Shown piece by piece: positions 16,868-26,600 of a DNA stretch of 59,428 nucleotides; the stretch's first letter is position 1, and each line of letters begins with the position of its first letter. The position numbers and the translations under genes are program-made. The notes below the pieces were generated by a model. The model was not told the origin of the DNA, searched no databases, and worked only from the letters and a program-made list of their open reading frames with translations. The DNA is from Planctomycetaceae bacterium (GTDB lineage: Bacteria > Planctomycetota > Planctomycetia > Pirellulales > Pirellulaceae), in NCBI GenBank assembly GCA_005798335.1, contig SYJV01000412.1, forward strand, positions 1 through 59,428, given 5' to 3'.

Positions 16868-18975
16868 ACCAATGTCTTGCGCTGTACCACCGGATCGGTT
16901 AGCCAGCGTATAAGTGCTGAACTCAAGATAAACGCAAAGCAGCTCAGCAAGAACAGTGTGCCAATAATATTGATTCCGCCGGAGAACATCTTCGTCCAGT
17001 CGTTGGCTTCCCGTCCAGCCACGAACAAATCCCAAAATCGGCCAGTAACCATTTTCGTTCCGGCCGTCAACGTTGTGGTCATGACGAAGAACATCGGAAT
17101 CAATGTCACGGGAGTATATCTCGCTTTCCCATGTTGGATCAAAACGGTCGTGACAACACATAGAGCAATCGCGGCCAGCAGTTGATTAGCGATGCCGAAC
17201 ATCGGCCAAATGGTCTCGATCGAACCGGACCAAATCAAGCCTCCCCACGCAGCAGTTACCAGTGCCGTACAAAATATTGCGCCCGGTAACCAGTCGACTC
17301 GATCCAGCGGCTTGTAAATTTTGCCGAGCGCTTCGTGCAGCAAGAATCTCGCGATGCGCGTGCCAGTATCGATAGTCGTCAAAATAAAGAGCGCTTCGAA
17401 CATGATGGCGAAGTGATACCAGTACTTAATTACCGAATCGATTTTCAGAGCGCTGCCAGCGATTTTGTCCATTGCGGTCGACAGTATCTGAGACATACCG
17501 ACTGCCAAGGTGACCGCACCGCCAGTTCGGCCTCGCAAGGACTCGCCGCCAACTTGCCGTTCGAGCGTTTCCAAGTGGTCCGTGTCGGCGTTCATCTTGG
17601 CCAGCGTGTCGGCATACTCTTCGACGCGCGTTAGATCGATATTGATGGCCCAGTAGTCGCCTTGCGGCAGCGAAGCCGCCGCTATCAGTGCCATCACTCC
17701 CACTAACCCTTCCATCAACATCGCACCGTAGCCGATCGGTCGGATTTGCGATTCCCTGGATATCATCTTGGGTGTTGTGCCGGACGAGACCAGGGAGTGG
17801 AATCCAGAAATTGCGCCGCACATCACGCAAATAAACACGAACGGAAAAATGGCGCCATCGAAATACGGCCCTCCGCCGAATGCGAAATGAGGATTGACCG
17901 CAGGTGCCTCCAGTTTCGGGTTGGCGACGACGACGCCTACGACTAGCAGTCCAATCGTGCCGATCTTGAGGAAGCTGGACAAATAATCGCGCGGGCACAA
18001 CAACAACCAGACCGGCAGGACCGAGGCAATGAACCCGTAAGCACAAATTGAAATAATCGTTGCGTTGCGACTGAGCGAAAAATAGGGTTCCAGCGGCGAG
18101 CCGGGAATCCAGTTGCCCGCTACCGTGGCGGCGAGAACCGCAATGGCTCCGAACAGCGAAGCTTCGATTACTCGCCCTTTCCTCAGTCGATACATGTACA
18201 GTCCGACCAGAAACGCAATCGGAATCGTGCAAGCAATCGTAAATGTTCCCCAACTGCTTCCGGGCACAACCTCGGCGGACTTATCGGGCAGGGTAAGCGA
18301 GTTGCCAGTCAAGCTGGCAGCAACCGTGTCAGTGGGAATGGCAACAGAGAAATCATCGCTGCGCGTCACCGTTGACCCGCTGGCGTAGGTCACTTGCGAG
18401 CCGGGTGGGAAATCCAGTTTGACTCGCGGCCCGAGCGGCGAATTGACGATCGACTGACCATCGGGGGCCAGGATTTTGGTTCCGGCGGCTAACTTGACTT
18501 CTTCGCCACCGAGCGCTTTGACAACCACTACGCCAAGTCCCGATAGCGCGATAATGACAATGAAGAGAATCGCCAGCGACGCGACCGCACCGGCTTGCGG
18601 GCCAATGGCCGCGCGGGCAATTTCGGCCAGCGAGCGGCCTTCGTGCCTGACCGAAGCAAACAGAACCAACATATCTTGAACGGCACCCGCCAAGCAAACA
18701 CCGACAACCAACCAAATCAAGCCCGGCATATACCCAAACTGAACCGCCAATACCGGCCCGATCAGCGGCCCTGCCCCTGAGATCGCCGCAAAGTGATGCC
18801 CAAACAAAACCCATTTGTGAGTTGGGTGGTAGTTTTGACCGTCTTCGTGACGATATGCGGGAGTTAGGCGAGAGTCATCCAGCGCAGCAACTTTGGCCGC
18901 CAGAAAAGCACTGTAGTAGCGATATGCCACCGCCATGATCGCCAAAATCCCTAAGACCAGTGGCATTGCATGCAT
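16864..18975 (-). CDS. cstA: CstA-type carbon starvation / pyruvate transporter
   Basis: 703 residues with about 14-16 membrane segments. The CstA signature HHFAAISGAGPLIGPVLAVQ is near residues 60-80, and later segments such as SGFHSLVSSGTTPKM and TTIDTGTRIARFLLHEALG are typical. CstA proteins import pyruvate and/or peptides across the inner membrane and are often induced on carbon limitation. An unusual feature is a polar, Gly/Thr/Ser/Asp-rich insertion of about 85 residues at roughly 160-245 (GTKILAPDGQSIVNSPLGP and following), between two membrane helices. ATG 18975 is preceded by aggga at suitable spacing. The gene is convergent with the WD40 gene and no regulator is adjacent. Confidence 0.92.
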   Translation of the reverse strand: MHAMPLVLGILAIMAVAYRYYSAFLAAKVAALDDSRLTPAYRHEDGQNYHPTHKWVLFGHHFAAISGAGPLIGPVLAVQFGYMPGLIWLVVGVCLAGAVQDMLVLFASVRHEGRSLAEIARAAIGPQAGAVASLAILFIVIIALSGLGVVVVKALGGEEVKLAAGTKILAPDGQSIVNSPLGPRVKLDFPPGSQVTYASGSTVTRSDDFSVAIPTDTVAASLTGNSLTLPDKSAEVVPGSSWGTFTIACTIPIAFLVGLYMYRLRKGRVIEASLFGAIAVLAATVAGNWIPGSPLEPYFSLSRNATIISICAYGFIASVLPVWLLLCPRDYLSSFLKIGTIGLLVVGVVVANPKLEAPAVNPHFAFGGGPYFDGAIFPFVFICVMCGAISGFHSLVSSGTTPKMISRESQIRPIGYGAMLMEGLVGVMALIAAASLPQGDYWAINIDLTRVEEYADTLAKMNADTDHLETLERQVGGESLRGRTGGAVTLAVGMSQILSTAMDKIAGSALKIDSVIKYWYHFAIMFEALFILTTIDTGTRIARFLLHEALGKIYKPLDRVDWLPGAIFCTALVTAAWGGLIWSGSIETIWPMFGIANQLLAAIALCVVTTVLIQHGKARYTPVTLIPMFFVMTTTLTAGTKMVTGRFWDLFVAGREANDWTKMFSGGINIIGTLFLLSCFAFILSSALIRWLTDPVVQRKTLV

Positions 18976-19350
18976 GGTGGTTTCCCTGCATCAAAAATAA
19001 ATGTCTGAGAATGGATCGCTTGTTACGCAAAGGGAAATGTATCGTCTAATCGTGACTTGGAAAGGGCATAGTCCTGATACCATCCCGTTCTATTTCAGGC
19101 GCTGTTTCTGTCTTTCCTGCCCAATATTCTCCGGTCTGGATGCGTCCGCCCTGGAGTGTCTTTGCGAATCTTGCGGAGCCGGATGTCGCGTTCGCCAATC
19201 ACGGATCGTCTGATCACTCGCAGGCGTTCGCGTCAACCAAATCTCCCGAATTGCAGGCTGGAGAATAGGATTCGTGGGAATTCGTATTGAGAGATCGGAT
19301 GCATGCCGAATTGCGTTCAGTTTCTAAGTGAGTTATGTTGAAAAAACTTA
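18976..19350. other. Intergenic region; possible small RNA ending at a terminator
   Basis: No convincing protein is encoded. A 70-codon frame at 19001-19213 is Cys-rich but lacks a start site and resembles nothing known. A strong factor-independent terminator at 19351-19378 closes the region on the plus strand although no gene precedes it there. That leaves room for an untranslated transcript. It may equally be a decayed gene. Confidence 0.35.
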
Positions 19351-19378
19351 GGTGTTCGTTGAATCGAACACCCTTTTT
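19351..19378 (+). terminator. Rho-independent terminator before the kinase cassette
   Basis: A perfect 8-base stem, ggtgttcg (19351-19358) and cgaacacc (19365-19372), with loop ttgaat, is followed directly by ctttttgg. It points along the plus strand and insulates the kinase cassette from upstream transcription. Confidence 0.75.
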
Positions 19379-19476
19379 GGCACACGCCGTAACTTACCAA
19401 AATGGAAAATTGTGAATGAGGGAGACCGGGCGCAGGCTCGACTTCACCTCGTGCAATTTAGGATGCATCCGCGGTC

Positions 19477-21042
19477 ATGGCCTTGGACAGCGAAGCCCAG
19501 AACTTGTTTGAACTCGCGCGTGGCTTTCTAGGCACGCGCGGAATATCCCTTCACGATGAACAATTGGGAATTGGTACATTTGCCATTGTTTTCAAAGGCG
19601 AATTTGGTAATGAACTTTGTGCGATTAGGATAGCGAGAAAGCCGACAAACGAAGACTCAAACCAAGAGAAGGAATTCGAGCGGGGCGTCGCAATCTGGCC
19701 CAAAACGAGAGAGCACCCCTTTCTGTCGACTTTGTACTATTATTTGAAGATTCCAGACCATGGAGTCGCTGGACCTTGCGAACGACTGTGCACAGTTTGG
19801 CAACGGGCCGACACGACGTTGGCTCGAAAAAAGCCTCGAACAATCGAGGAGCTCTGTGATAGATTGAGGCAAATCGCAACCGCGGTAGACTTCTTACATG
19901 AATCTAGCGTGGTACACCGCGACATTAAGCCTGAGAACATCTTGCTCACAAGTGACCTACCGAATTCTGGTCGGTATAAGGCGCTATTAGGAGACCTCGG
20001 TTGTGCCACGTTGTGTGATAGCGTGCTACCAGGTACGCATGTTGGTTCTCGACCCTACGCGCACCCGCGACAAATCTTTGGTGGCCAAGTCGACCCACTA
20101 TGCGATGTCTATTCGCTTGCCTGGGTCTACCTTGATGGCGTAATGTGGATACGGGACGAAAATGCAGTGCGCCCACCCCAGGCGTTCCCATGTGCCAACG
20201 ACAGGAATGACGACCACATTAGTCGTCACATTGAGTCTTTAGTTGCAGACGAATACAAGCGAATGCAATTGGCAAGCATCTTGATAACCGATGTCAACGA
20301 TTTCACTGTCACGGCTGGCGAGTTGATCGACAAGCTATCGATTGGCATTCCCGCAGAAACTGCACATATAGGAAATCGGCGAGGACGGTCCATAGACTCG
20401 AAATTCATCGACGATGCAAATCGACGAATTGCGGAACCGACTAACGCGCTGGAGTCGATTGGTCTGGTACCGGAGATTGCCGCCCAGTTGTGTGCGAGCG
20501 CAATAGGAATCACCGTCGCCCAACTTCCGTCGATAGTTGCAAACCACGTTTCACTTGTTGGATTATTTCACGCCAAAGAGCTATTGTGCGAATTAATTGC
20601 GATGATTGACCTAGCTTGCGACGCCGTCGTGCAAATGGTCCAGGCTTTTACGACTCACCGCTTTGGCGATACCGATAATGAGCTGAGAGTACCAATTGCG
20701 AGCATTGCTTTCGCGTCATTGGCAATTCGCAGGAGAATAGACATTCAGCAAGTTACTTGGCCGACCTACTTGAATCTTGCTCGTCCGATACGCGATCTCC
20801 TCGACGTTGCTTCAGCTGATCTTGCGATGATTGGTTCCGGGCGCGTCCCACAAAGTATGAATCGCGATTGGCGGCAAACCGTTTCAGCTCAGATTTCCGA
20901 ACCCAATACCTACGAACTACGCATTCCTCTTTATCGAAACGCCATGGAACTGCTGGCAAGCAACTTGAGAATGAACAGAACGCGCGTAACGGAATTTTAC
21001 GGTCAATTGTGTAATTTGCTCGACCAAGATCGACTCGATTGA
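19477..21042 (+). CDS. Ser/Thr protein-kinase-like protein, first gene of a three-gene cassette
   Basis: 521 residues. Residues 20-300 form a Hanks-type kinase domain. The glycine loop is GIGTFAIV (31-38), the catalytic loop HRDIKPENILL has Asp149 and Asn154, DFG is replaced by DLG (173-175), and the helix-F segment is CDVYSLAWVYLDG. The beta-3 lysine of the usual VAIK is Arg (CAIR, residue 51), so activity is uncertain. The C-terminal 220 residues are helical and match nothing I recognise. No membrane segment, PASTA or other sensor domain is present, so it is probably soluble. Two small genes follow on the same strand. A terminator lies upstream and an IS21-family remnant lies downstream, consistent with a transferred cassette. 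Confidence 0.85.
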   Translation: MALDSEAQNLFELARGFLGTRGISLHDEQLGIGTFAIVFKGEFGNELCAIRIARKPTNEDSNQEKEFERGVAIWPKTREHPFLSTLYYYLKIPDHGVAGPCERLCTVWQRADTTLARKKPRTIEELCDRLRQIATAVDFLHESSVVHRDIKPENILLTSDLPNSGRYKALLGDLGCATLCDSVLPGTHVGSRPYAHPRQIFGGQVDPLCDVYSLAWVYLDGVMWIRDENAVRPPQAFPCANDRNDDHISRHIESLVADEYKRMQLASILITDVNDFTVTAGELIDKLSIGIPAETAHIGNRRGRSIDSKFIDDANRRIAEPTNALESIGLVPEIAAQLCASAIGITVAQLPSIVANHVSLVGLFHAKELLCELIAMIDLACDAVVQMVQAFTTHRFGDTDNELRVPIASIAFASLAIRRRIDIQQVTWPTYLNLARPIRDLLDVASADLAMIGSGRVPQSMNRDWRQTVSAQISEPNTYELRIPLYRNAMELLASNLRMNRTRVTEFYGQLCNLLDQDRLD

Positions 21043-21125
21043 TAGAGTAGGTACTAGACAACAAAGATTGGGAGGCAATAATGTTTCGCTAATCCAAGGA
21101 ATCCTCATTTCATGGAGGTCCGCGA

Positions 21126-21641
21126 ATGGACCAAGAGACCAACGTTATTTGCCGAAGGCTGTTCGACGTAAGCCTCGATCACTTGGTAAACTTCGTAATA
21201 CAACAGTTAGCGGCTAGGGCCGTTGAGGTTGGTCAAGAATCCGATACAGATCTCCGGGGTGTTCGGACAATTATTCAGTGGTTACAGATCGACCTTTTTG
21301 CCTTTCAATCACAGAAACACCTTTTGCATCGTCAATTTCCCAATCTAGTGGAAAGTGATGGACCGCTCGAGCAAGTCGATGACATTCTCGGTGTCTTACT
21401 CAGGGAGTGTCGAGCAATTCTGATAGACGGAAACGACTCATCACCAAACGAAACAGCAAGGAAGCAATTTAATGGCGAACATCACCAAAAAATGTCGATA
21501 CTGGCGGACTATTTTTCAAACGAAGTCTCGTCGGGGGAATTCAAGAACCGCTTTTGTTCCGTAGGAGACCGAATTAGGATGGCACTATCAACAATTCGAC
21601 AACTTAGAGTTCATGAGGCGCGCGATGGAAAACACACATGA
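21126..21641 (+). CDS. Unknown helical protein, second gene of kinase cassette
   Basis: 171 residues, not recognised. It is mostly alpha-helical by pattern (LDHLVNFVIQQLAARAVEV; DDILGVLLRECRAILI) and moderately acidic, with no signal peptide, membrane segment or metal-binding cluster. The ATG has gagg seven bases upstream. It begins 84 bases after the kinase gene, and its 3' end overlaps the next gene by 17 bases, so at least those two are translationally coupled. A role as partner or substrate of the kinase is inferred from position only. Confidence 0.65.
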   Translation: MDQETNVICRRLFDVSLDHLVNFVIQQLAARAVEVGQESDTDLRGVRTIIQWLQIDLFAFQSQKHLLHRQFPNLVESDGPLEQVDDILGVLLRECRAILIDGNDSSPNETARKQFNGEHHQKMSILADYFSNEVSSGEFKNRFCSVGDRIRMALSTIRQLRVHEARDGKHT

Positions 21642-22044
21642 AGTGATTGAAATAAGCAACCGGATAGAATTGCGATTTCAAGGCGGTACCCATGTTTACG
21701 TGGGCGCTTTGTTTCGTGAATTGGTGCGAGAGTATGTATCGGCCGCCTTGGAATTGAACTTTCAGATTCAGCAGCCCGCATTGAATGAAAGAACTTGCAC
21801 GGCTCTTGGACGCCGAATGTGCGAACTTAGTCGTGAGATCATTTTTTCAGAACCAGGTATCGAAATTCCGCCTGATATGCGGCTGGATGTTGGAGCGCTA
21901 TTCCGTTCTTCCCTGACCATCCTCGAACGCGTTTCGCTTGGCAATCAAACCGAATTAAATACTTACGTTGAAAATATCCAGAAGAGATGCGCTGATAGCG
22001 ATCCGTGGGAAGCTATCCGAGCCGCCGCTCTTGCCCAAGTTTGA
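21625..22044 (+). CDS. Unknown protein, third gene of kinase cassette
   Basis: 139 residues from ATG 21625, which has gagg six bases upstream inside the previous gene; an ATG at 21613 is the alternative. It begins with a short beta-rich part (EVIEISNRIELRFQGGTHVY) and continues as helices (GALFRELVREYVSAALEL; RRMCELSREIIF). The word VGALFR occurs twice, near the N-terminus and about residue 95, hinting at an internal duplication. It is not recognised and has no signal or membrane segment. Overlap with the upstream gene implies coupled translation. Confidence 0.65.
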   Translation: MENTHEVIEISNRIELRFQGGTHVYVGALFRELVREYVSAALELNFQIQQPALNERTCTALGRRMCELSREIIFSEPGIEIPPDMRLDVGALFRSSLTILERVSLGNQTELNTYVENIQKRCADSDPWEAIRAAALAQV

Positions 22045-22189
22045 CGGACGAAATGAGCTTGGCACTCGGACTCAATCCCGGACAGCGGCAAAGGCTGACG
22101 AACCGGGAATTCGTTCGTTGACGCTTCCCTGTGCAGCGCATGTGCTGGACTTTGGCGTTGAGTCTCCCGGCGGTCTGGAAGCGGACTTC

Positions 22190-22340
22190 ATTTGGCCAAA
22201 ATCTGCCTGGCAGGTGGCAAGCTGTAGCGATTGCCGTCGAAATCGATGCGGGCCGATGGACGCACTTGCGTCATGACGACTTCGGCGGTGTCGAATGGGA
22301 TCTTCGGCAGCGGACGCAGGTGGGCTTTCTCCTTTTGAGT
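22190..22340 (-). mobile_element. Remnant of an IS21-family transposase (IstA)
   Basis: On the minus strand the translation EKAHLRPLPKIPFDTAEVV, followed by RPSARIDFDGNRYSLPPA, matches the part of IS21-type IstA after the integrase core, where the pattern LRPLP...DGNRYSVP is typical. The frame is then lost; the sequence after a +1 shift (EVRFQTAG) still looks IstA-like. No ends, IstB or integrase catalytic domain are present. It lies in the 350-base gap between the kinase cassette and the hydrolase gene, which holds nothing else recognisable. Confidence 0.72.
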
Positions 22341-22393
22341 ACCCATCCTACACTTCGCAGTAGCCCAGCAGTCATGCGGGTTATTGAATATTC

Positions 22394-23293
22394 TCATGTG
22401 CCGCTGGGCTTAAGGTGTTCAGCGAAGAATTTCCACATCGCCTCTTCAGACTGCGTTTTGTATTCGTCTCGAAAGCCGTGCCCTTGCCCTTTGAGGATCA
22501 ACAACTGATGCTTGCCGCCAGCAGCCTTAATCGCCGCGTCGAGTTTATGAGCTTGGTCGATCGGAACCAGTACGTCTTTGTCGCCGTGAATGGTCAGTAC
22601 TGGTGGGTCATCAGCACTAGCATATGTCACGGGACTAGACATTGAATAAGTTCGCGGCGACTCGTCGGGCGTGCCGCCCATGAACAAGCGAAAAATCCAG
22701 GCAACGGAACTGGTCTGATAACAGCTTGCCATTTCCGTGGGACCAAAGACATTGACCACCGCTTGCACGCGACTGGATTGGTCGAGGTATCCAGACTCGC
22801 CTTCGAGTTTTGCGGCAGCGTCAGCCAAGCCTACCAGCAGCGAAAGATGCCCGCCGGCAGAACCGCCGGTGACGCCAATCCGCGCGGGGTCCAGTTGGTA
22901 CTTGGTCGCGTTGGCTCGCAGCCAGCGCACACCCGATTTACAATCGTTGATCTGAGCCGGAAATATCGGGGATGCTTTGGTAGTATCGCGGTTCTGTGTG
23001 TCGAACTGCATCAATCGGTAACTCAACGTAACTGCAACGTATCCACGTTTCGCTGCTTCTTCGATATCATCGCGGTAGCCTTGGCGAGAACCCTGGTACC
23101 AACCACCACCGTGAATGAAAACAATCCCGGGATGAGGGCCCGGCGAAGATGGACGAGCCAAATCGAGCTTCAATTCCGTATCGCCTACTTTCGCATAGGT
23201 AATACCTTCTTCAACAATTGGCTCGGCTGCAACAATGAAACCGCCAGCAAGAAAACAGAAAAACAACAACGCTCCACAAATCTTTAAATTCAT
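22394..23293 (-). CDS. Exported alpha/beta hydrolase (esterase/lipase, BD-FAE-like)
   Basis: 299 residues from ATG 23293: signal peptide (ICGALLFFCFLAGGFIVAAE), then an alpha/beta-hydrolase fold. The oxyanion motif is FIHGGGWYQGS, the nucleophile elbow GGSAGG, and the Asp/His region is TIHGDKDVLVP and GQGHGF. Such enzymes deacetylate or de-esterify carbohydrates or other small esters in the periplasm; the substrate cannot be assigned. The frame extends up to 23395, but that part is only translation of a palindromic repeat, so ATG 23293 is preferred. It is related to the hydrolase at 27668-28609, sharing LDQSSRVQAVV. Confidence 0.88.
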   Translation of the reverse strand: MNLKICGALLFFCFLAGGFIVAAEPIVEEGITYAKVGDTELKLDLARPSSPGPHPGIVFIHGGGWYQGSRQGYRDDIEEAAKRGYVAVTLSYRLMQFDTQNRDTTKASPIFPAQINDCKSGVRWLRANATKYQLDPARIGVTGGSAGGHLSLLVGLADAAAKLEGESGYLDQSSRVQAVVNVFGPTEMASCYQTSSVAWIFRLFMGGTPDESPRTYSMSSPVTYASADDPPVLTIHGDKDVLVPIDQAHKLDAAIKAAGGKHQLLILKGQGHGFRDEYKTQSEEAMWKFFAEHLKPSGT

Positions 23294-23322
23294 GATCGAA
23301 ATCCCACTTTGGTGCCTAAACG

Positions 23323-23444
23323 CAATACCGTTCAACGAACGTGGGATAAGCTTCCAGCTTGTCAACCTGTAGCGGAGTTTCACCATTGCTTGCACAAGAT
23401 ATTGACAAGCTGGAAGCTTATCCCACGTTCGTTGAACGGTATTG
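23323..23444. repeat. Perfect 43-base inverted repeat (palindromic element)
   Basis: Left arm 23323-23365 (caataccgttcaacgaacgt...) and right arm 23402-23444 (ttgacaagctggaagcttat...) are exact reverse complements over 43 bases, with a 36-base spacer. The absence of any mismatch suggests recent insertion or active gene conversion. It lies in the 310-base gap between two divergent genes. Its translation artificially extends the hydrolase frame on the minus strand. No transposase is encoded. Confidence 0.92.
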
Positions 23445-23603
23445 TGCCTATTTGTGCAGAACGGAAACGCCGTGCAGCGTACCGAATAAATGCCCCCAAG
23501 TCATTAGGACCAAGAAAAACTAGGCAAGCGTGTTCTGCAAATCTGGGCGGCGAGTAGAATCTAATCGGCGAGGGACGCCCACTTCACCAAGCGACAATTC
23601 AAT

Positions 23604-26600
23604 ATGGTTAGACTTTCTGATCATCCGGCGGGATTCTTGTTAGAAACCACTTACGATTTCGCTGACCATTCTACTTCGAACTCGGCAATAGAACGCCTTT
23701 GGCAACAGCCGCTTGCCGACACGTTTGCGCGCGCGACTGCGCAGTACATTCGCGTGATTCTGCATTTTGGGATTCCGTCACTGGTCGCATTTACCTGCTG
23801 CTTAGGGCAGCTTACCCATGCTCAGCGATCGGAGCAATCAATCGCGGCTGGACCGGTGATTATTCGATCGGCGGAAGATGTTGTTCGATCCTGGTCGTCC
23901 GGCCACCATTTATACGTCAAGGGAGATGTTGGAGTTGGGGCCAATCAACTCAGCGAATTGAAGAGTTGGCTGGCGGAACATGGTCCTCATTGGACCGTTG
24001 TACTCATGCAGCAGGCTTCCGAAGAATCCTATGTTGGCAAGGACGGTCGCCACTACACTGGTTTGGACGCCGTTGAATATGCCCTTGGATACGGCCTGAG
24101 CAATCGTTCTGCGTTTGGGTCCTTGCAACATCCCACAACCAAAGAAACCGACGGCACTGTCTTGGTGATCTTTCTGCGCGAGCGAAAGTTCAGCTACTTC
24201 GCTTCGGACGCTCAGGACCGCCGAAATCTTGGTGAAGCTAATTGGGTCGGCGAACTCGACCAGCCAGCTTTTCAAGCCATGCGCTCCGGTGGCCGCATCA
24301 TCGATGCGGTAAAAAATACCGTCCAGTCCGTTAATGCTCGTCTAGCGCGCGCCATCCAAGCAGAGACCGACGCAGCACAACGAGCAGAACGGGAATTGCA
24401 GCGCGCGGCAATCGAATTTCGTGCGCGACTAGTTGATACTCGGCAGTCGATCGACAAAGTCATCGCGCAAGCAGCCGAATTTCGATCCAGCGCTCCGAAT
24501 GCCAGTGGGCCTCTCACAGCGCCACCAGTTGACGATTGGCGACGAACACTCGCTGAAGTCGAAAGCGAGATTTCTGCCGACTCAGTGCGAACCCTGGAAC
24601 AGCGACATGCGATTATCCTTGATGAAGTTGTTCGGTACCTCAATGAATACGCTGCCATCCAAGGGCTGGCACCCCACCGCGCTAGTTTGGAACAGCGCCT
24701 AGTTTCGCTGCAAACCCAGCCCAGCAGCGTCGTCAGTTCACAAATCGATCGCGCCGATGCCATCATGGCGAAAGCCATCCAAGCAGCTCGCGATGGCAGT
24801 TTGAATGTGTCCGAATTGTTGACTGAAGTGGATACGGCAGCAGCGGACGCCGAACAGCTCGCCCAGGCCGAGCAACGTCGCAGCGAGCTTTTACGACTCC
24901 GATCGCGATGGATTCGGATAACGATCGCGACCATGGCGACGATCGCTGGCTTGATCGCCAGCGGTATCCTGTGGATGCTCAATCGTCGTCGCAGGCCGTC
25001 GATGCTGCGAGCGGTGCAGGAATACGATCGCAGCGAGGCTTCGGTGCGCGGCGAGACCGATAATCTTGACAAATTGTTCACGCGTTGCAGCGATCTCCTT
25101 GGTTCGCGCGAGAAAATTGACCAACGAGGTTATGTGGGAGCCACTCGTGAAGTAGCCTTGCAAGCACTCGGACATGTGGATGAGTTGTTCATCCTCTCGA
25201 AAGAAGTTAAACGTGTATTGGAAGAAGCCCGCCAACTGATCTACCCGCGCAATCCACTCGGCCGCGTGATGAATCTATTTAGCAGCGCGCGATTCGAACA
25301 AGCGATCAATCACGTTTCAGGCAAGCCTTTGCGATTCTCAACAACCAGCGGTCTGCCGACGGTAATTCGCCAACGCTTGCGCCATGCGGCATCGACTCAG
25401 CCAAGCGGCTCCGAATCGCCTCAAGAACTCACACTGACTTTCGAGGACGCGTATACCGCCTTTAAACAGTGTGGCGACCAAGCGGAGGCAGCTCTCGATG
25501 AATTCGAAAGTTCATTGGCCGGCGTGCATGATGTGCTCGCCAGTTTGCAAACCAAATTTGAAGCTCTGACAGCCCAAGAGAAACAACTGCAACAGGCGGC
25601 TGAACATGATGGATATTTGACAGTTCCAAACTATTTCGACGTCCTAATTCCATCCATTCAAACTGATCTGAACAGCGCCGATCAAATGGCCACGTTCGAC
25701 GCAGTCGAGGCAATGCGCGGGCCTATCACAGCCGCGCAACGAAAGATCGATGAAGCAGCATCACTCGGCGCCCAACTTGCCGCTGCGCGAGACAAAGTGT
25801 TCCCAGTACTTCATCAATGCGCAAGTCAACTCAAGTCATTGGGATACACTTCGGATTGGATTGACGCGCACTTGGACGCGATCACCGAGCGCGCTAACGG
25901 GCTGCTGAAACTGACGGTCGGCGAATCGATCAAGGACCGAATCGAAACGCTGGCCACCGATCTCAAAGCAATCGGCAGTCGAGCCGAATTGACGCTGAAT
26001 TTAGCCACCCAGATTGAAAATCAACTGTCGGCTGAATTGAAAGAACAAGCTACGAAGATCAGCCAAACCCGACACACACTGGCCGGTCGACTGAAGTTGC
26101 CCGATTCGGCGATCATGCACGAAGCGGATCGAGATCCAGATGAAACTCTTGCTAGCGCACGCCAAAGTATGGTTGCCGCTAGGACAATGCTGGCGTACGG
26201 TCGCACGGAATCTGCCACCGAAGCGATCGACACGTGCACTAGCGAATCAAAACGAGTCAGCCAGATTCTGGAATTGTCCGTGGCGGCTTGCCAGTCCTAC
26301 GACCAGCGGCGAGGGACGCTACAACAATCCCTCGAGCCGATGACGATCCACGCTGAACGAACGTCGGGTGAAATAGAACAAGCTCGTCAGGTTTACGCAC
26401 GCTCGGTTCTGATAATCGATACCGCTAGCCGGCCAGAACCAGCCGAGGACGGAGTGCGTGTTGTCGATGCGTCCTTGGCCAACAATGTCGACCAATTGCT
26501 CCAAGATGCTCACCGGCTGGTCAAGCAGACGCGTCAGTCGCTCGACCTGGCTGAAGTTGATTTTCGCGCTGGCCGTTTGCTCACCTCTGCCGACCGGTTA

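Noticed and set aside
19001-19213. Cys-rich 70-codon frame upstream of the kinase cassette
   Set aside because: There is no ribosome-binding site, no recognisable similarity, and other frames of the same stretch look equally protein-like; kept only as part of the intergenic note.
23294-23395. Upstream extension of the alpha/beta hydrolase frame
   Set aside because: It translates the palindromic repeat and precedes an obvious signal peptide that starts at ATG 23293.
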